Position numbers and translations under genes: made by a program. From Gracilaria gracilis (lineage: Eukaryota > Rhodophyta > Florideophyceae > Gracilariales > Gracilariaceae), in NCBI GenBank assembly GCA_030374805.1, contig JARGSG010000038.1, positions 310,001-374,000 of the forward strand: a stretch of 64,000 nt of DNA. The letters are read 5' to 3'. The notes under the pieces are model-generated. The model was not told the origin of the DNA. It worked only from the letters and a program-made list of their open reading frames with translations, and did no database searches. Of the stretch, positions 44,568 through 55,712 are shown piece by piece (the first letter of the stretch is position 1; every line of letters starts with the position of its first letter).

Positions 44568-47500
44568 TTATGAAAATCGTATGGAATGAGTGCTATGCGG
44601 GGGGTGGGAGGTAGGGCCTGGAAGTGGGGTCCCGGTAGAATCTGTTGAGGTAGAATCTATGGAAACGCCAATGGAGGCGGGAATTGAAGGGGGTGCGGGG
44701 TAGTTCTGGCGGGGAACATCAACGGAGCCAAGGATAGAAGAGAAAGGGATGAGTCCAAACAATGGAGAAACGTTGTCGGATGTGGAGTGGGTGGAGATGG
44801 GAACTGGATGGGCGGTGTGGTTATGTTCGTCGTCTGTTGCCCATCGGAGGCATACGCAGTTGAGGATGATATCGACTTCGTCGCTTGGTGGGACGAGCTC
44901 CATGAACTGTACGAAGTCGAACTCCTTGGAAGATGGAGTGGAAGAAGGAAGGGTGAAGCGAAGAAGGGAGATGAGTTTGCAGACCCAGACGATGGGGGTG
45001 GAGTTGGAGGAGCTGGTGCCTGCGACGAGGACGTGAGAGACCTTTGGGGATTTAGAAGGACCGAAGGACGGGGTGGCAAATATTCGTTGGATGAGAGGGA
45101 CTGGAGGACCCTGGAGCGCGAGCTCATTCCGCTCTTCAATGTAGTGGTCGAGTGATGGTACATAACCGCCGGCGACGTAAGCGAAGTTGACTACGGTGAT
45201 ACGGGTGCGACGGAAAGTGGGGGAGTTCTCTGAGAGTTCTAGGACTTCGAGAGAAAGGTTGATGAATGAAGGGAGGGCGTCTTTTCCAATCTGTTGGAGG
45301 ATGGAGAGAGTGTCGGTGGGGAAGAGGTCTTGTAGAGATTTGGGATTGAAATGAGGATAAGAGTGGAGGAATTTGTGGGCGGTGATGAGATCAGCGAATG
45401 AGATGAGTTTTCCATCACGGACCAAACCGGGTTGGCGGGATTGGATGGGAGAGGCGAGGGCAGGAGTAGAGGAAGTGATGGAGGGGTTGGTGGAAAGGGG
45501 GTTCCAATCTTTGGTGGGGTTGGAGTGATGGATGGCGCGAATGGTTTCTTCATGTGCGGTGGACCTGCGCTTTGAGGTTTTGGAGTGGTGTGATTTGAAG
45601 AGGGAGTGGGCGTGTTCGAATATGCCGGCATCGTTGAAGTGGAGGCCTCCGAAGCGGCGAATGTCCTCGACGATGTGGTCGAGGAGATGGAACTTGAGGG
45701 TGCCAAGGCTGGAATTGTGGTGGGGGCCGAGGACGAGTACGGGTGTGCGCTTGAAGGAGCAGATTTGGAATTGGAGGTCGGTGAGGCGGGAGTCGGTCCA
45801 TTCTGCGGAGGTGTTGTATCTCATGGAGAAGAGGAGAAGATCGGAGTACTTGGTGAAAACGGAAGTGATGGGAGCTGCATCGACCTCGTCACAGCAGCGG
45901 GCGAAGAAGGCGCCGATGAAGGGGAAGACCATGTCGAGTGAGCGGTAGTCTTTTGCTTCGAGCATACCACGTAGGCCGTCGGAGGTGAAGATACCGTTAA
46001 GCGTCTGACCGTTGTCGGAGGAGGGAAAGTCGATGCGAAGTCCTGAGGCTGGGGAGTGCTTTTCGATGCCGGCGAGGATGGTGTTCGCGTTTTTCAGGAT
46101 GGAGGAGCGGACGGAGTTGAAGGAACGACGGGACTTGGAGGAACGGGGGGTAGTGAAGAGTGATTCTGACTTGAGTCTCTCGATGGCTGCGAGCTTGATG
46201 AGCTTGGAGATGCCGAGGTGAAAGTTATGGAGTGGTTCGAAGGGGAAGATGTTGTAAGGGGAGAGGAGAGGGGTGATGTTGAGGAGAGGGTAAGATTCGA
46301 AGAGGAGGAGTATTTTGCGAGGGAAAGGGAGTGGAGTACTTCAACGGCCTTTTCCTTGGTGTTTCGGACGATTCTGGGCTTTCTGGCGAGGAGGGCCTTT
46401 TCAGCATCTTGGAGGAGGGTAGAGTGTGATTTTCGGGCAACGATAGTCTGGGTCTGGGAGCGAATAGGGGGGGATGGAATGTGTAGGTGGGGGTCGGAGC
46501 GTGGGATGCTGAATCGGTGGCATGGATGCTGGGGGCGGGTGCCGTGGGAGATGGGGAAAATGTCCTTTGCTTCTGGGATGTATGCGCAGTAGCTGGCGAT
46601 GATTGGGTTACAATGGCGGAGCACGCCATTAGCGTCACGGAAGGGGAAGCCGATGAGGCCGGAGGAGAGAAGAGGGTCGAGGAGGTTGGAGATGGCACGC
46701 TGGATGAGTTGCATTTTGGTAGAGCGGGAGATGCTGGACGAGGTTTGGAGGATGGTATCGAGGTCTTGAGAGGGGGTGGCGAGATTGAAAGAGGTTGGAA
46801 GGTGTCCGAGACGGGTGAGGTTGTCATTGATACATTTGCGACGGAACGAGTCGGGGAAGTTGAGGAGGGTGATGTGAAGGGGGTAGGAGGTGATGGAAGA
46901 GGATTTGAGGGAGGTGGAGGACTTGTCGGAGTATACTTGGACGAAGCCGTTGAAGGAGTCGATACCGGTGTTCTCAGGGGTGTGCCAGATGCAGGAGTTA
47001 TTGGAGGACTACATGATTGCGTGCTTGAGGGCTGGTACAGCTTCTTTTCCGAGGGAGGAAGCCATGGGGTGGGCGAAAGCGGGAGAGCCGGAGGAGGTTG
47101 TATGGGGGACGTGGTGGAAGAAGGTGTTGTCGGAGTGTGCGAGTGCGAGTTGTCCTTTAAGGACTTGGATAGCATCCTTTCGGAAGATAGTGGCTGTAAA
47201 GAGGTGCTGTGGGTCGTGGAGGGTGGCCGGGGTGAAACCGTTGTTGGTGACTCGGTGTTGGAAGAGGTTTGTTTGACGTTTGAGACACTGGGAAGCGGAG
47301 GAGACGGCGTTGTGGAAGGCTGACTTGGAGAAGGAGGGGTCGTGGAGGAGAGAAATGAGTTCATCTGCCTTGCGGGGGCCGAGGGTGGAAGCGATGGAAG
47401 AGATGTAGAGGACCATTCGTTCGAGGTGGGGGTTGTTGAGGAGAGGGAAGGAGGGGGGTGGTGGAGGAGGTGGGGAGGGGGAGAGGGAGCAGAAGGGGGT

Positions 47501-47806
47501 GCCTTCGATATGGTAGGCGACTTGGGTGTGGACGGAGAGGGAGAGCTGCTGCTGGTGGTAGGAGTCGTCGTCGACGATGGGGACGTTATCGGAAGGGCGA
47601 TTGGAGACAGGAGGTGGGGGTGGTGGTGGGAGTAGGGGGGTGGACTTGTGACGCTTTGTGCGTGGGGGAAAGTGAGGGACGTTGCCGCCGGGGGAGAGGA
47701 AACGCTTGTTGGCCGTGAGACGGTTAGGGCATCTTCTTTGGTGTCTTTGAATGGCGGGGATGGTGCAAGCGAAGAAGGAGCAGCCTTCAAAGCAGCAATT
47801 AGGCAT
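44568..47806 (-). pseudogene. Transposase, Tnp2/Plavaka/KDZ-like, decayed (copy B gene 1)
   Basis: ATG 47806 opens MPNCCFEGCSFFACTIPAIQ, a Cys/His finger (C..C...C, then RHQRRC), followed by a Pro-rich linker and a conserved block PHLERMVLYISSIASTLG. Then come GFPFRDANGVLRHCNPII, HPCHRFSIPRSD, FPFEPLHNFHLGISKLIK and LLDHIVEDIRRFGG with HFNDAGIFEHAHSLF. One stop (near 47009, where copy A has Gln) and at least one frameshift near 46.3 kb interrupt it. Length of roughly 1080 codons fits large transposases of this group. It should bind the ends and cut and join DNA. Tentative family only. Confidence 0.7.
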
Positions 47807-48109
47807 GGCGGGAAGCGGTGTGGGGGTGTTGGGGGAGACGGGGGTACGTAGTGGTGGGGAGCGTAATATGGCGCACGGAGGGTGGGACGGAGTGATGGGG
47901 GAGGTGGCACGTGATGCGAAGGCGTTTCAAAAGTGAGAGAATAAACGGCCGATATCTGATATGAGAGTTGTTGAATAGATGTGCTGTATCTCTATAGAGA
48001 GTTCCTATTCGAAGGGTTTGTATTCTTCTAATCGTATTCCATAAGTAGCTATCTATGTATATATATACCTATGCGCCACCGTATAGTTCTAAATATGTGC
48101 CACTTACAC

Positions 48110-48349
48110 ACTTACATTGGGTTCGGAAACTAGCATGAACGGAAGTAACATGCTAGTTTGTCTTCCATCCAAACTAGCAATGATGGAAATATTCATGAAT
48201 GATTCTATCCACGCAAACTAGCACAAGTGGAAATGTGGAAATATTTCTGGAAATTAAGCACATCCAAATTTGGATGAATTCACCGGTTTTTCGATCATTT
48301 TAATTCGGTCATTTTTGAGACCAAAACTAGCATTCCGATAACACTGACG
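48110..48349. repeat. Right terminal and subterminal repeats of copy B
   Basis: GCTAGTTT/AAACTAGC cores at about 48132, 48151, 48171, 48217 and in the terminal repeat (48324-48349). Matches the left end of copy A in reverse. Confidence 0.65.
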
Positions 48350-48356
48350 TGATCCA

Positions 48357-49392
48357 ATGAAACCATATGAATTAACAGCGGATACCTCTGAAACAGGAAT
48401 ACGCGATGTACTTACCCAAACAGATGATTCAGGGAGCAGACCAGTAGCTTATACCTCTAGAAAATTATCAAGTGCCGAACAAGGTTATTCGACGAATGAA
48501 AGAGAATTACTAGCTATTGTACATGCTCTTGAAACTTGGAGATCCTATCTACATGGATCTAAGTTTATCATCTTAACTGATCATCACCCTCTTAAATATT
48601 TGGAATCGCAAAAAAACACTTTCCAGAAAACAAGCAAGATGGGTAGAGTTTATGCAAGAGTTTGATTACGAAATCAAATATCTAAAAGGAAAATACAATA
48701 AAGTTGCGGACGCTTTGTATGGCAAACACAAAGAAAAGGAAAAGGTTTGTTCTGATATCATCAGAAAACTATTAAACATAACTACTATTAAGATAAAAGA
48801 TGAAACTTTAAGGAGAATAACCGAAGGATATAAAGAAGACGAATTCCTTGAAGAGGTTATCAATGAAGTGAAAGAACCAGTTCACTGGAGAAACAAAAGA
48901 CTGTACTTCGAACAACGCTTGTGTATTCCTGATAGAGAAATCAAGAAACAAATGATAAGTGATAATCACAAATCGTTGCTAGGAGCTCACAGGGGAAGTC
49001 AATGTACGATAACCCTCATGAAAAGAGATTTTTTTTGGCCTGAAATGAATAAGGACATCAAAGAATTTGTAAGAATTTGTCCTAGATGTCATGCATCTAA
49101 GAGTACCAATCAAAAGATGACTGGACTTCTTCGTCCATTTCCTCCTCGAAATAAGAAGTGGGAAGTGATATCAATGGACTTCATCTTTGATTTGCCCAAA
49201 ACCAAGGACGGAATGTGTTCGATCCTTGTGGTTGTGGATAAATTATCCGAGAGAACCCATTTCATTGCTATGAAAAGCAATGTCAATGCTAAAGACACTG
49301 CAGAAGTGTTCTATAAAGAAATTTACAAACATCATGGATTGCCCCGCAAAATAATATCTGAAAGAGATTCAAGATTCACTGGGAATTTTTGA
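48357..49392 (+). pseudogene. Gypsy RNase H and integrase region (fossil)
   Basis: RNase H blocks (ELTADTSETGI, NERELLAIVHALE, LTDHHPLKY) are followed by the integrase zinc-binding region (DNHKSLLGAHRG, CPRCHAS) and core (SMDFIFDLPKT). This continues the element on the far side of transposon copy B. Confidence 0.82.
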
Positions 49393-50163
49393 AAGGAACT
49401 AATGACAATCTTGAAGGTAAAACTCAAACTTTCCACTCCGTTTCATCCTCAAACCGATGGACAATCGGAACGTGCTTTTCGGACGTTGGAAGAAATGCTG
49501 CGATGTTTCATAAGTTATACACAAAGAGATTAGGATATTTATCTCCCTGGTCTAGAGTTTGCATATAACAATTATATTAATGAAGCCACAAAGGAAACAC
49601 CCTTTTTCCTAGAATATGGTCATCATCCAGTTACTATTTCTGATTTTCTTCACCATCATGATATCGAAATAAGTAATGATGCTACAGCCAAATTCATTGA
49701 CAACACTAAATATGCAACTGAAGTCGCAAAGTCATCGATTGAAGCCACTAATTTGAAAATGGTTGACGATATCAATATAAAACGATAGGAACTATTATTC
49801 AAAGTTGGTAATATAGTTTTGCTTTCAACCAAGGACTTGAATTTGAAAGAAGGACGTGCAAAGAAACTATCCCCAAAATATATAGAACCATACACGGTAC
49901 ATAAGGTCTATGCCGAAGGTCGATCATACGAGTTAGAGCTACCAAAAAAGCTCGAACGAATTCAACATACCTTCCATGTATCATTGTTGAAACCGTTTGT
50001 GCAACCTACAAGTACGGAGAACCAGCACAAAGATGTAACTTCTCTGAAAGCGGAAAAGCTCATCACAGTTCGAGACAACTGCATCGAGAAGATTCTTGAC
50101 CACCGCATTCGCAGCAGTCGTCTCCAATACCTCCTTTACTATAAAAACACAGACGACACTTAG
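49393..50163 (+). pseudogene. Gypsy integrase end with chromodomain-like tail (fossil)
   Basis: The C-terminal integrase region (KLSPKYIEPYTVHKV, HVSLLKPF) is followed by a segment beginning IEKILDHR and LLYYKN, the pattern of the chromodomain that ends chromovirus integrases and can direct insertion to marked chromatin. Part of the broken second Gypsy element. Confidence 0.68.
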
Positions 50164-50231
50164 AATCAATGGGTCGATAGTCAGACTCTCATCACATCAG
50201 CTTCACCAAAGTTAATCGAAGAGTACACATC

Positions 50232-50771
50232 ATGTCGAACAACAACGCACCCTTCCCCGCAAATAACCTCCAAATCGACAATGTAAGGCAATTCTATAGC
50301 CGCATTGAACTTGGTGGTCGAAGAATGCTGACTTGGTTCGATGATGTTACGGACGATCTTCCTGAAAGATTCCATTTTGCTTGGGCATCTTTTCACATTT
50401 GTTTCGCATTATTACAACTTCGAAGACCTTTCCTGACTGAAGAAAATGCCTTACTCTTGCGAAAACTGTTCGAGATTTATGAAGGCGGAATTATGGATAA
50501 TATTCATGAAGAATTTATTCTGTTCCTTTATTGCTATATTGTATCTCAATACGGACATCTTACTCTGGATCCGGCTGATATGTCTTTAATGCTGTCTAAG
50601 GAGCTTTACTACGTATGGAGGAATTTCCGGAAGAAACCGATTTATCCTTGGAATTTGAACCCCATATCAATATGGTTTTGTTCCCAAATCCTCCTGGAGT
50701 CTTCGAAAATCAGCCTGTTCCGAATGGTTCCCCTCATCATTGATGAGTGTGAAAAAAATATCTTGCAATGA
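50232..50771 (+). CDS. Extra ORF after pol in the second Gypsy element, unknown function
   Basis: A 179-codon frame with ATG start (MSNNNAPFPANN) lies between pol and the 3' LTR. It is helical in look and has no signal peptide or clear membrane helix. It shares W..(x)H.CFA...R.PF, LLRKL and YGHL blocks with the ORF at 3141-3545 of the first Gypsy element. No known family. Its place is that of an envelope or accessory gene, but nothing in it looks like an envelope protein. Confidence 0.5.
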   Translation: MSNNNAPFPANNLQIDNVRQFYSRIELGGRRMLTWFDDVTDDLPERFHFAWASFHICFALLQLRRPFLTEENALLLRKLFEIYEGGIMDNIHEEFILFLYCYIVSQYGHLTLDPADMSLMLSKELYYVWRNFRKKPIYPWNLNPISIWFCSQILLESSKISLFRMVPLIIDECEKNILQ

Positions 50772-50824
50772 AACAGAATGAGGTTAATCGAGGGCGATTA
50801 ATGGTTTTAAGGAGGGAGTATTTG

Positions 50825-51216
50825 TTATGATTCTGTAGGGACCATGTCCCAAATTATTGTGTTTTGTACTGTGGGAATGTAGTCGTGGATGTTTGCGTGG
50901 AATTCATTGGTGGAATCATTGCTATATGTTATTTTTGGACTATACTAGTGGAAGTATTTATCTAACTACAGTGCTTCTACTTTTATTTAGTAAAGTCTGT
51001 ATAAACTGTCTTGACGGATCGCTTCACTCTCTCCCGTCTTCCCGCTTCAAGCGCAGAGCGGGAAGGAGATCCCAGAAGTGCCTTCCTCGACAAAAGCGCT
51101 CTTTACAAAAAGTAATAAAATAAGTAATATTTTTTTGAAACACTTTAGCTTTGCACAAAACTTTAAATAGTAAGCAAAAAAGTCTGAAATTTCTAAAAAC
51201 AATCTGAATTGCTACA
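50825..51216 (+). repeat. 3' LTR of the second Gypsy fossil
   Basis: Starts TGTTATGATTCTGTAGGG and ends GAATTGCTACA. Matches the 5' LTR along its full length with scattered differences. Confidence 0.88.
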
Positions 51217-52090
51217 TAGTGCAGCAACTGCTACGTGTACAAGAAACGTGTGACATTCAACTTTCCGTTTTTATTTAGAATTTCAATGAGTGCGAATTTC
51301 CCGCATCTCCCGGACAGGATTGGTCTCAAATATTGTAACGTGCGAGACCTCACGACTTTAATTAATTGGCCTCTTAACCTTTGTCAGGCGGACATGGAAC
51401 TTTCGGTGTCGACCTATTCCATGTCTCTCCAGTGAAGAAAATTCGAAGATTTTCTATGAGGTTTTCAGAGGCGCTTCATGATCACTTTTCAGACCTGGAA
51501 CCGTTCTCAAACGCCAATGTCCATTTTTGCTTCATTTTTAGATACTTTTAGAAGGCATCGCTGGTCCAATGTTGATTTTTAGTTATAATTCGTGGATGGA
51601 CAAGCAAAGTTCCGGGTCCCCGACAAGGGTTAACCCTTTTCAGGCAGCCCAGGAATAGGTCAAGAGTTGAAGAAAACACTTCTTTTCCCAATGAAATATT
51701 TTCATGTATCTCGATCCAAAGGATACACATTTCAGTGCATTGCAAAGCCTGCCCTTACTTCTTTCTACCGAGAAAGATTTCATGTGAAATGAGCAAGAAG
51801 GTACAGACATATGCGATGTAGTTTGCATAGACCGAAACTGTGCGGAAGCACAATTCTGTGTTGAATTATGTCAATTGTTTGGGAACAAGCTTTATCAACA
51901 TGGAATAGTATTCCTTTCTTTGGGAATGTTCAACTTTTATAATGGATGTTATGCCACTGCAAACCATCACAGTATCTCTTTGGCCTCAATCTTCTTCAGA
52001 TACATGAGATCTAGGACATTGTACTGAATTCAAACCACTTCTGTTACACCTATGAGACAAATAAACCAACTACATAAGCTACAAGCTTAC
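51217..52090. other. No gene seen right of the second Gypsy element
   Basis: Short frames only; nothing recognised before the minus-strand genes that end near 52.1 kb. Confidence 0.45.
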
Positions 52091-52097
52091 ATGGACG

Positions 52098-54136
52098 TTA
52101 TGCAAAAACCACATTACTTTCTCTTTCTTCTTTTGAAGCCCCCCTTCGTAGCATGTAAGGGTCCTGTTGGTCTTCATGAGAAGTGAGTGATGGCCTATGA
52201 ACGTCTTCGTCATCGCTATTATGTTCATCACTGTGGCGTTTCGCACCTGTATTGGTGATTTTCCGCATTTCACTGGCTGTCTTCTCTTCTACATCCACTG
52301 CGTCCATTCGTTCGATTGAAGGTGAAACATACCTCTGTTTCGTCAGAGTTTTGGTCGAATGAAAATATTCGAAGCAACTTTGGCGTGCACGTCTTATGAC
52401 TCCTTCAACAGATTTGAAGTACTTCCGATTTGTACACAGGAACGCTCCATAACATGTGGCATATATCTTCCGTGGGCGCCCTCTAGCCTGCCTACGAGAT
52501 GCACGGCTTTCTGGTGAACCACTCGGAACACAGATCCAACATGACTTGCCGTTTCTACTTAGGCCAATTCTTGATTCATATACAGCAGGGAAGTGTTCAC
52601 CTTCAGTTCTCAATTTCCATCCAGCGTCGGTGTTAACTATTTGAAGTGCTGTTTGTCGCGTAAGAACGACCTCAAGACGGTTTTCGGTAGGTGACGGACC
52701 CAGCCAAATATCGTCAGGAACTGACCTACCCTTGCTCCGAAAACCAGGTAAAGAATCTGATACCTTTCTTAATTTCTTTGGAAGCCCGTAGTCGTGTAAC
52801 ACTTCCTTGACGAAACTACGCATTCCTAGACCTGGACATAAAACGTCTAGTCATGTAGAATCCAATTTTGGACAGATCGCTCTGCCATTTAGCTGGTTCA
52901 TGCTTCCAGATTTTCGAAATTGTATTCAGAAGCCGTTTGCAGTACAATGCGTTGACAAGTAACACAGAGAATTGGCGATGCGACAGTTTTGAAACTCCTC
53001 CGAGCGTTTTCACTCTATTCGGGAATATCTCGACGACCTACCTGGAGAATGTGTCAGTTCCTATTTTCCCTAGCTCATTCCAAAATCGAATGGCTACGGT
53101 TCTGATATACTTTGCCTCAGGGAGAGGTTCATAGCATTGTTGTGCTAATTCCATGGCACATTTGTCAAGCGCGACATGCATTCTTCTGCTTTTCAGATTT
53201 TGAGCATAAGAATCTTGTTTAACCTCTTCAGGCAGTCGACTGTCCGAATTAAAAATATCGTCTTCACCAGTTTGAAGGACACACGAAAGGATAGAGAACA
53301 GTAATTTGGTAGTCCGACCGCTCTCTTCCTTACTAAGTTCAACCACGTAAACGAGTCAATTAGGCCCAGAGACAATGTACAGTCCTCTCGATAACCCAAC
53401 ACAGCCATATGGCGCACTACTTGAATTCTGTGTTTCGGCTCGGGGACAAACTTTAAAAAATTTTGAATGCTCAGAGGCACCGACATCTTTTTGTAGTAAA
53501 TCCCCATTTGAAGCCCAATCTAGGTCCTGGTCAGTTATTTTGATGGGCTTATATCTGCACGGCGGTAGCTCGTTTGCCAAGGCGAGAGATACATCTTTGT
53601 GGTGAGTCTTGCACTCAGTCACAGCAAGTTCGAATTTCTCCCCAACTCGGATTGCCGCAATGGCATCCACACTCGTTAGAAATCGAGAACCATCCCTAGC
53701 CTGCACTAGACCTCTTCGGACGATAGCACCCAGCGATTCATTTGGACCGAGGGAAGAAATCCGGTTTTATGAAAACCCCCATAGAGAGCGATTGGAATGA
53801 AGAACGTAGGATTGGGCCTTCGTTGAGAGAACCAGATGCTTGTGTCGTTCCTGATCTATTTGGTTTTTGGAACAACACTTTGTCGAGCTTTTTCAATAGT
53901 CGAGTTCGAATGATATCAGCGTCGGCTCCTGTAGTATTATGTCCTCGGTTCAAGTTGAGTGTACGGAGCTCGGTGTAGGCGTCACAAATCCGTTGCGCTA
54001 GCTCTAATCTACTTCCACGGTAAGAGACACCATGTTCTTCGCAGAATGCTTCGAGATCTGCTCTATGTCGCTTAGCCAGCATTTCAACAGTTTCCTCTCT
54101 AAGAAAACGTTTGAAATCATCCTCTCTTTGAGCCAT
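52098..54136 (-). pseudogene. SAP domain plus nuclease-like ORF, broken
   Basis: From ATG 54136 (MAQREDDFKRFLRE) the first 132 codons contain a SAP-like helix-turn-helix (ADLEAFCEEHGVSYRGSRLELAQRI), a putative DNA-binding fold. A shifted frame continues with ARDGSRFLTSVDAIAAI and FELAVTECKTHHKD, where D...ECK resembles the D-(D/E)xK core of YqaJ/lambda-exonuclease-like enzymes. Further fragments reach a 241-codon C-terminal frame (52823-52098) with an AT-hook-like RRQARGRPRK motif. Small introns could explain some of the frame changes, but I cannot place them. Nuclease assignment is weak. Confidence 0.35.
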
Positions 54137-54523
54137 GCGCTCCTCGGCCGTTTGTAATCTCGATGAATTTGGTAAGCTCCTAGTACTGCGAAGAAGTGAC
54201 GTCGTTTACTTGAGCCCTAAAAGTCGACATAAAGTACGTAAAGCTTCAAATAGTTCTTCTGCTGTCCCACGAAGAACAGAAGAAGGCCAACTAAGTCCAG
54301 AAAAGGAAGTGAGATTCTCGAAAGCACAACGAAGAGCCGTGTAGCATGTTGTACTGGTAATTTCTGCTGTTCTAAGGAGCCACCACGCCTGATCAGATAT
54401 CTGATATCTGAGAGGACGTTAGAAGATGTACAGCGTCTATTTCATGGTCAATAATCGCTGACATTGCGGATGTGTGCTCCTCCTGGCTGACCTAGTCCTC
54501 GATCACGTCGTGAGGTGACAACG

Positions 54524-55712
54524 CTATTTTGTACACGTCTTCTTCCCGCGAATCCTGTTTCTCGGCTTCAGAGAGAAAGAGAACGGCCTCAGAAATTCAA
54601 TACTACTGTATTGAATCAATACTCCCCGCTTATAGTTTCCCAGAGCTCTGTAACCAAGAGCAAATACATCCTGACATGATCTGGATTTTCTTGTGAACAT
54701 TATCATCTCGCGAATTCCCGTGGAAGATAGAGATGTTTGACTTCCGTTTTTCTGTTGACCCCCAAAAGACACTGGGTGATTGCTATTCTTCTTGCATGTA
54801 GACCTAAGACGAACTGGGATTTTTCCAGAAATGATGGCTTCAATTACATCTTTCGTGGTGTATGCTGTGTCAATTGAAATAATTGATCCATAGAGCAACT
54901 CTCCTGCAATTCTGGGGTTTGCAGTTTGCATGGACAGCATCAAAAGAAAAGAGAGACTCGGTAATAGTCTCACCTCCGGTAGAGTTATGCATCGCAGCCG
55001 TTAAACCAGTCAGTGTAGGAGTCATTGTGGTGGCGTGCAAACGAATTCCTTTCTTTCCATCCCCAGGGTTAAATGGGAGATGTTTGTGGTACCTTGAGGC
55101 AAAACGAAGTTGATCACCGTCAAGCCCGACAATTGTGCAGCCAGGTCGGGCACATATATCACTAGAAATACTTGCCACCGCTTGCTCTAACAGATTAATT
55201 GAGACGGGAATGTCCATACGTTTGTTGGCCAACTGCAAACTACCAATACCTCTCCCATTCTCTTCTGGACGAAGTGAGCCAATAGAAGAAGTCAAACTCT
55301 GTCTTATTTCTTTGAACTTCTAGAACGATATTCGGCGTCTTATTTCCTTAGTTTCATACCAAGGAGATACATTTTTGACTTCAAGCAGTTTTTGTGGAGA
55401 ACAATCGTATATTCCGCAAATCAGAAGAGCTTCGAAATAGTGCGTAATGTCTTGGTTGCTGTAAACAATAGGTTTCTGACCCTCGTGAATTGAATATGAC
55501 AGGAAAGATCCAGTACCCGCAGCCTCTGCGAACGCATTCAACATTTTGTCGTTGAAAAACACATCGTAGACACGTCGAGAACAAGGATTGTTCTTCACCA
55601 GGGACTCAACACTCATAAGGAGTCTCTGTCCATGCTTTTTCAAGACATATAGAGTTTCTTGCACGAGAATGGACGAATAGAATTCATCAACATCATCAAT
55701 TTCAAGATGCAC
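54524..55712 (-). pseudogene. Putative DDE transposase of unknown family, broken
   Basis: Frames 55760-55320, 55295-54870 and 54973-54524 overlap or abut and seem to be one decayed gene. Conserved-looking parts are YDVFFNDKMLNAFAEAAG, GCTIVGLDGDQLRFASR (possible first Asp), and SIISIDTAYTTKDVIEAIIS (possible second Asp, as in the D.GY...V..I..G signature of many transposases). A candidate Glu lies further on. No superfamily could be named. The gene lies directly downstream of the LINE insertion and on the same strand as the zinc-finger region. Confidence 0.38.

Larger units (their letters stand above)
32909..48349 (-). mobile_element. Large cargo-bearing DNA transposon, copy B (about 15.4 kb)
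   Basis: Reverse-oriented relative to copy A and inserted in the pol region of a Gypsy fossil, which sets its limits well. The ends are inverted repeats (CGTCGGTGTT...GAATGCTAG on the left, the complement on the right, with small differences). A 2-bp TG (32907-32908 and 48350-48351) may be the target duplication. It carries the same six genes as copy A in the same order. It keeps the N-terminal part of the ParB-oxygenase gene but has lost the N-terminal part of the methyltransferase gene. Genes 1 to 4 carry stops or frameshifts, so it is probably not autonomous. Confidence 0.88.
28941..51216 (+). mobile_element. Ty3/Gypsy chromovirus-like fossil split by transposon copy B
   Basis: Two LTRs of about 395 bp (28941-29335 and 50825-51216) bound gag, protease, reverse transcriptase, RNase H, integrase and a chromodomain-like end, plus an extra ORF before the 3' LTR. 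A short direct repeat (CAGTG at 28936-28940, TAGTG at 51217-51221) flanks it and looks like the 5-bp target duplication. The LTRs differ at very roughly 7-10% of positions by eye, so this is not a recent insertion. The element is broken, with around half a dozen breaks besides the 15.4-kb insertion at 32909-48349. Confidence 0.9.

Noticed and set aside
46225-47910. 561-codon Pro/Ser-rich frame on the minus strand
   Set aside because: It runs in another frame over the transposase gene of copy B; its composition follows from the C-rich coding strand, and it lacks the conserved zinc-finger and catalytic blocks.
50232-50771. Envelope gene of the second Gypsy element
   Set aside because: Right position, but no signal peptide, cleavage site or membrane anchor is seen, and the shared motifs with 3141-3545 look like a soluble protein.
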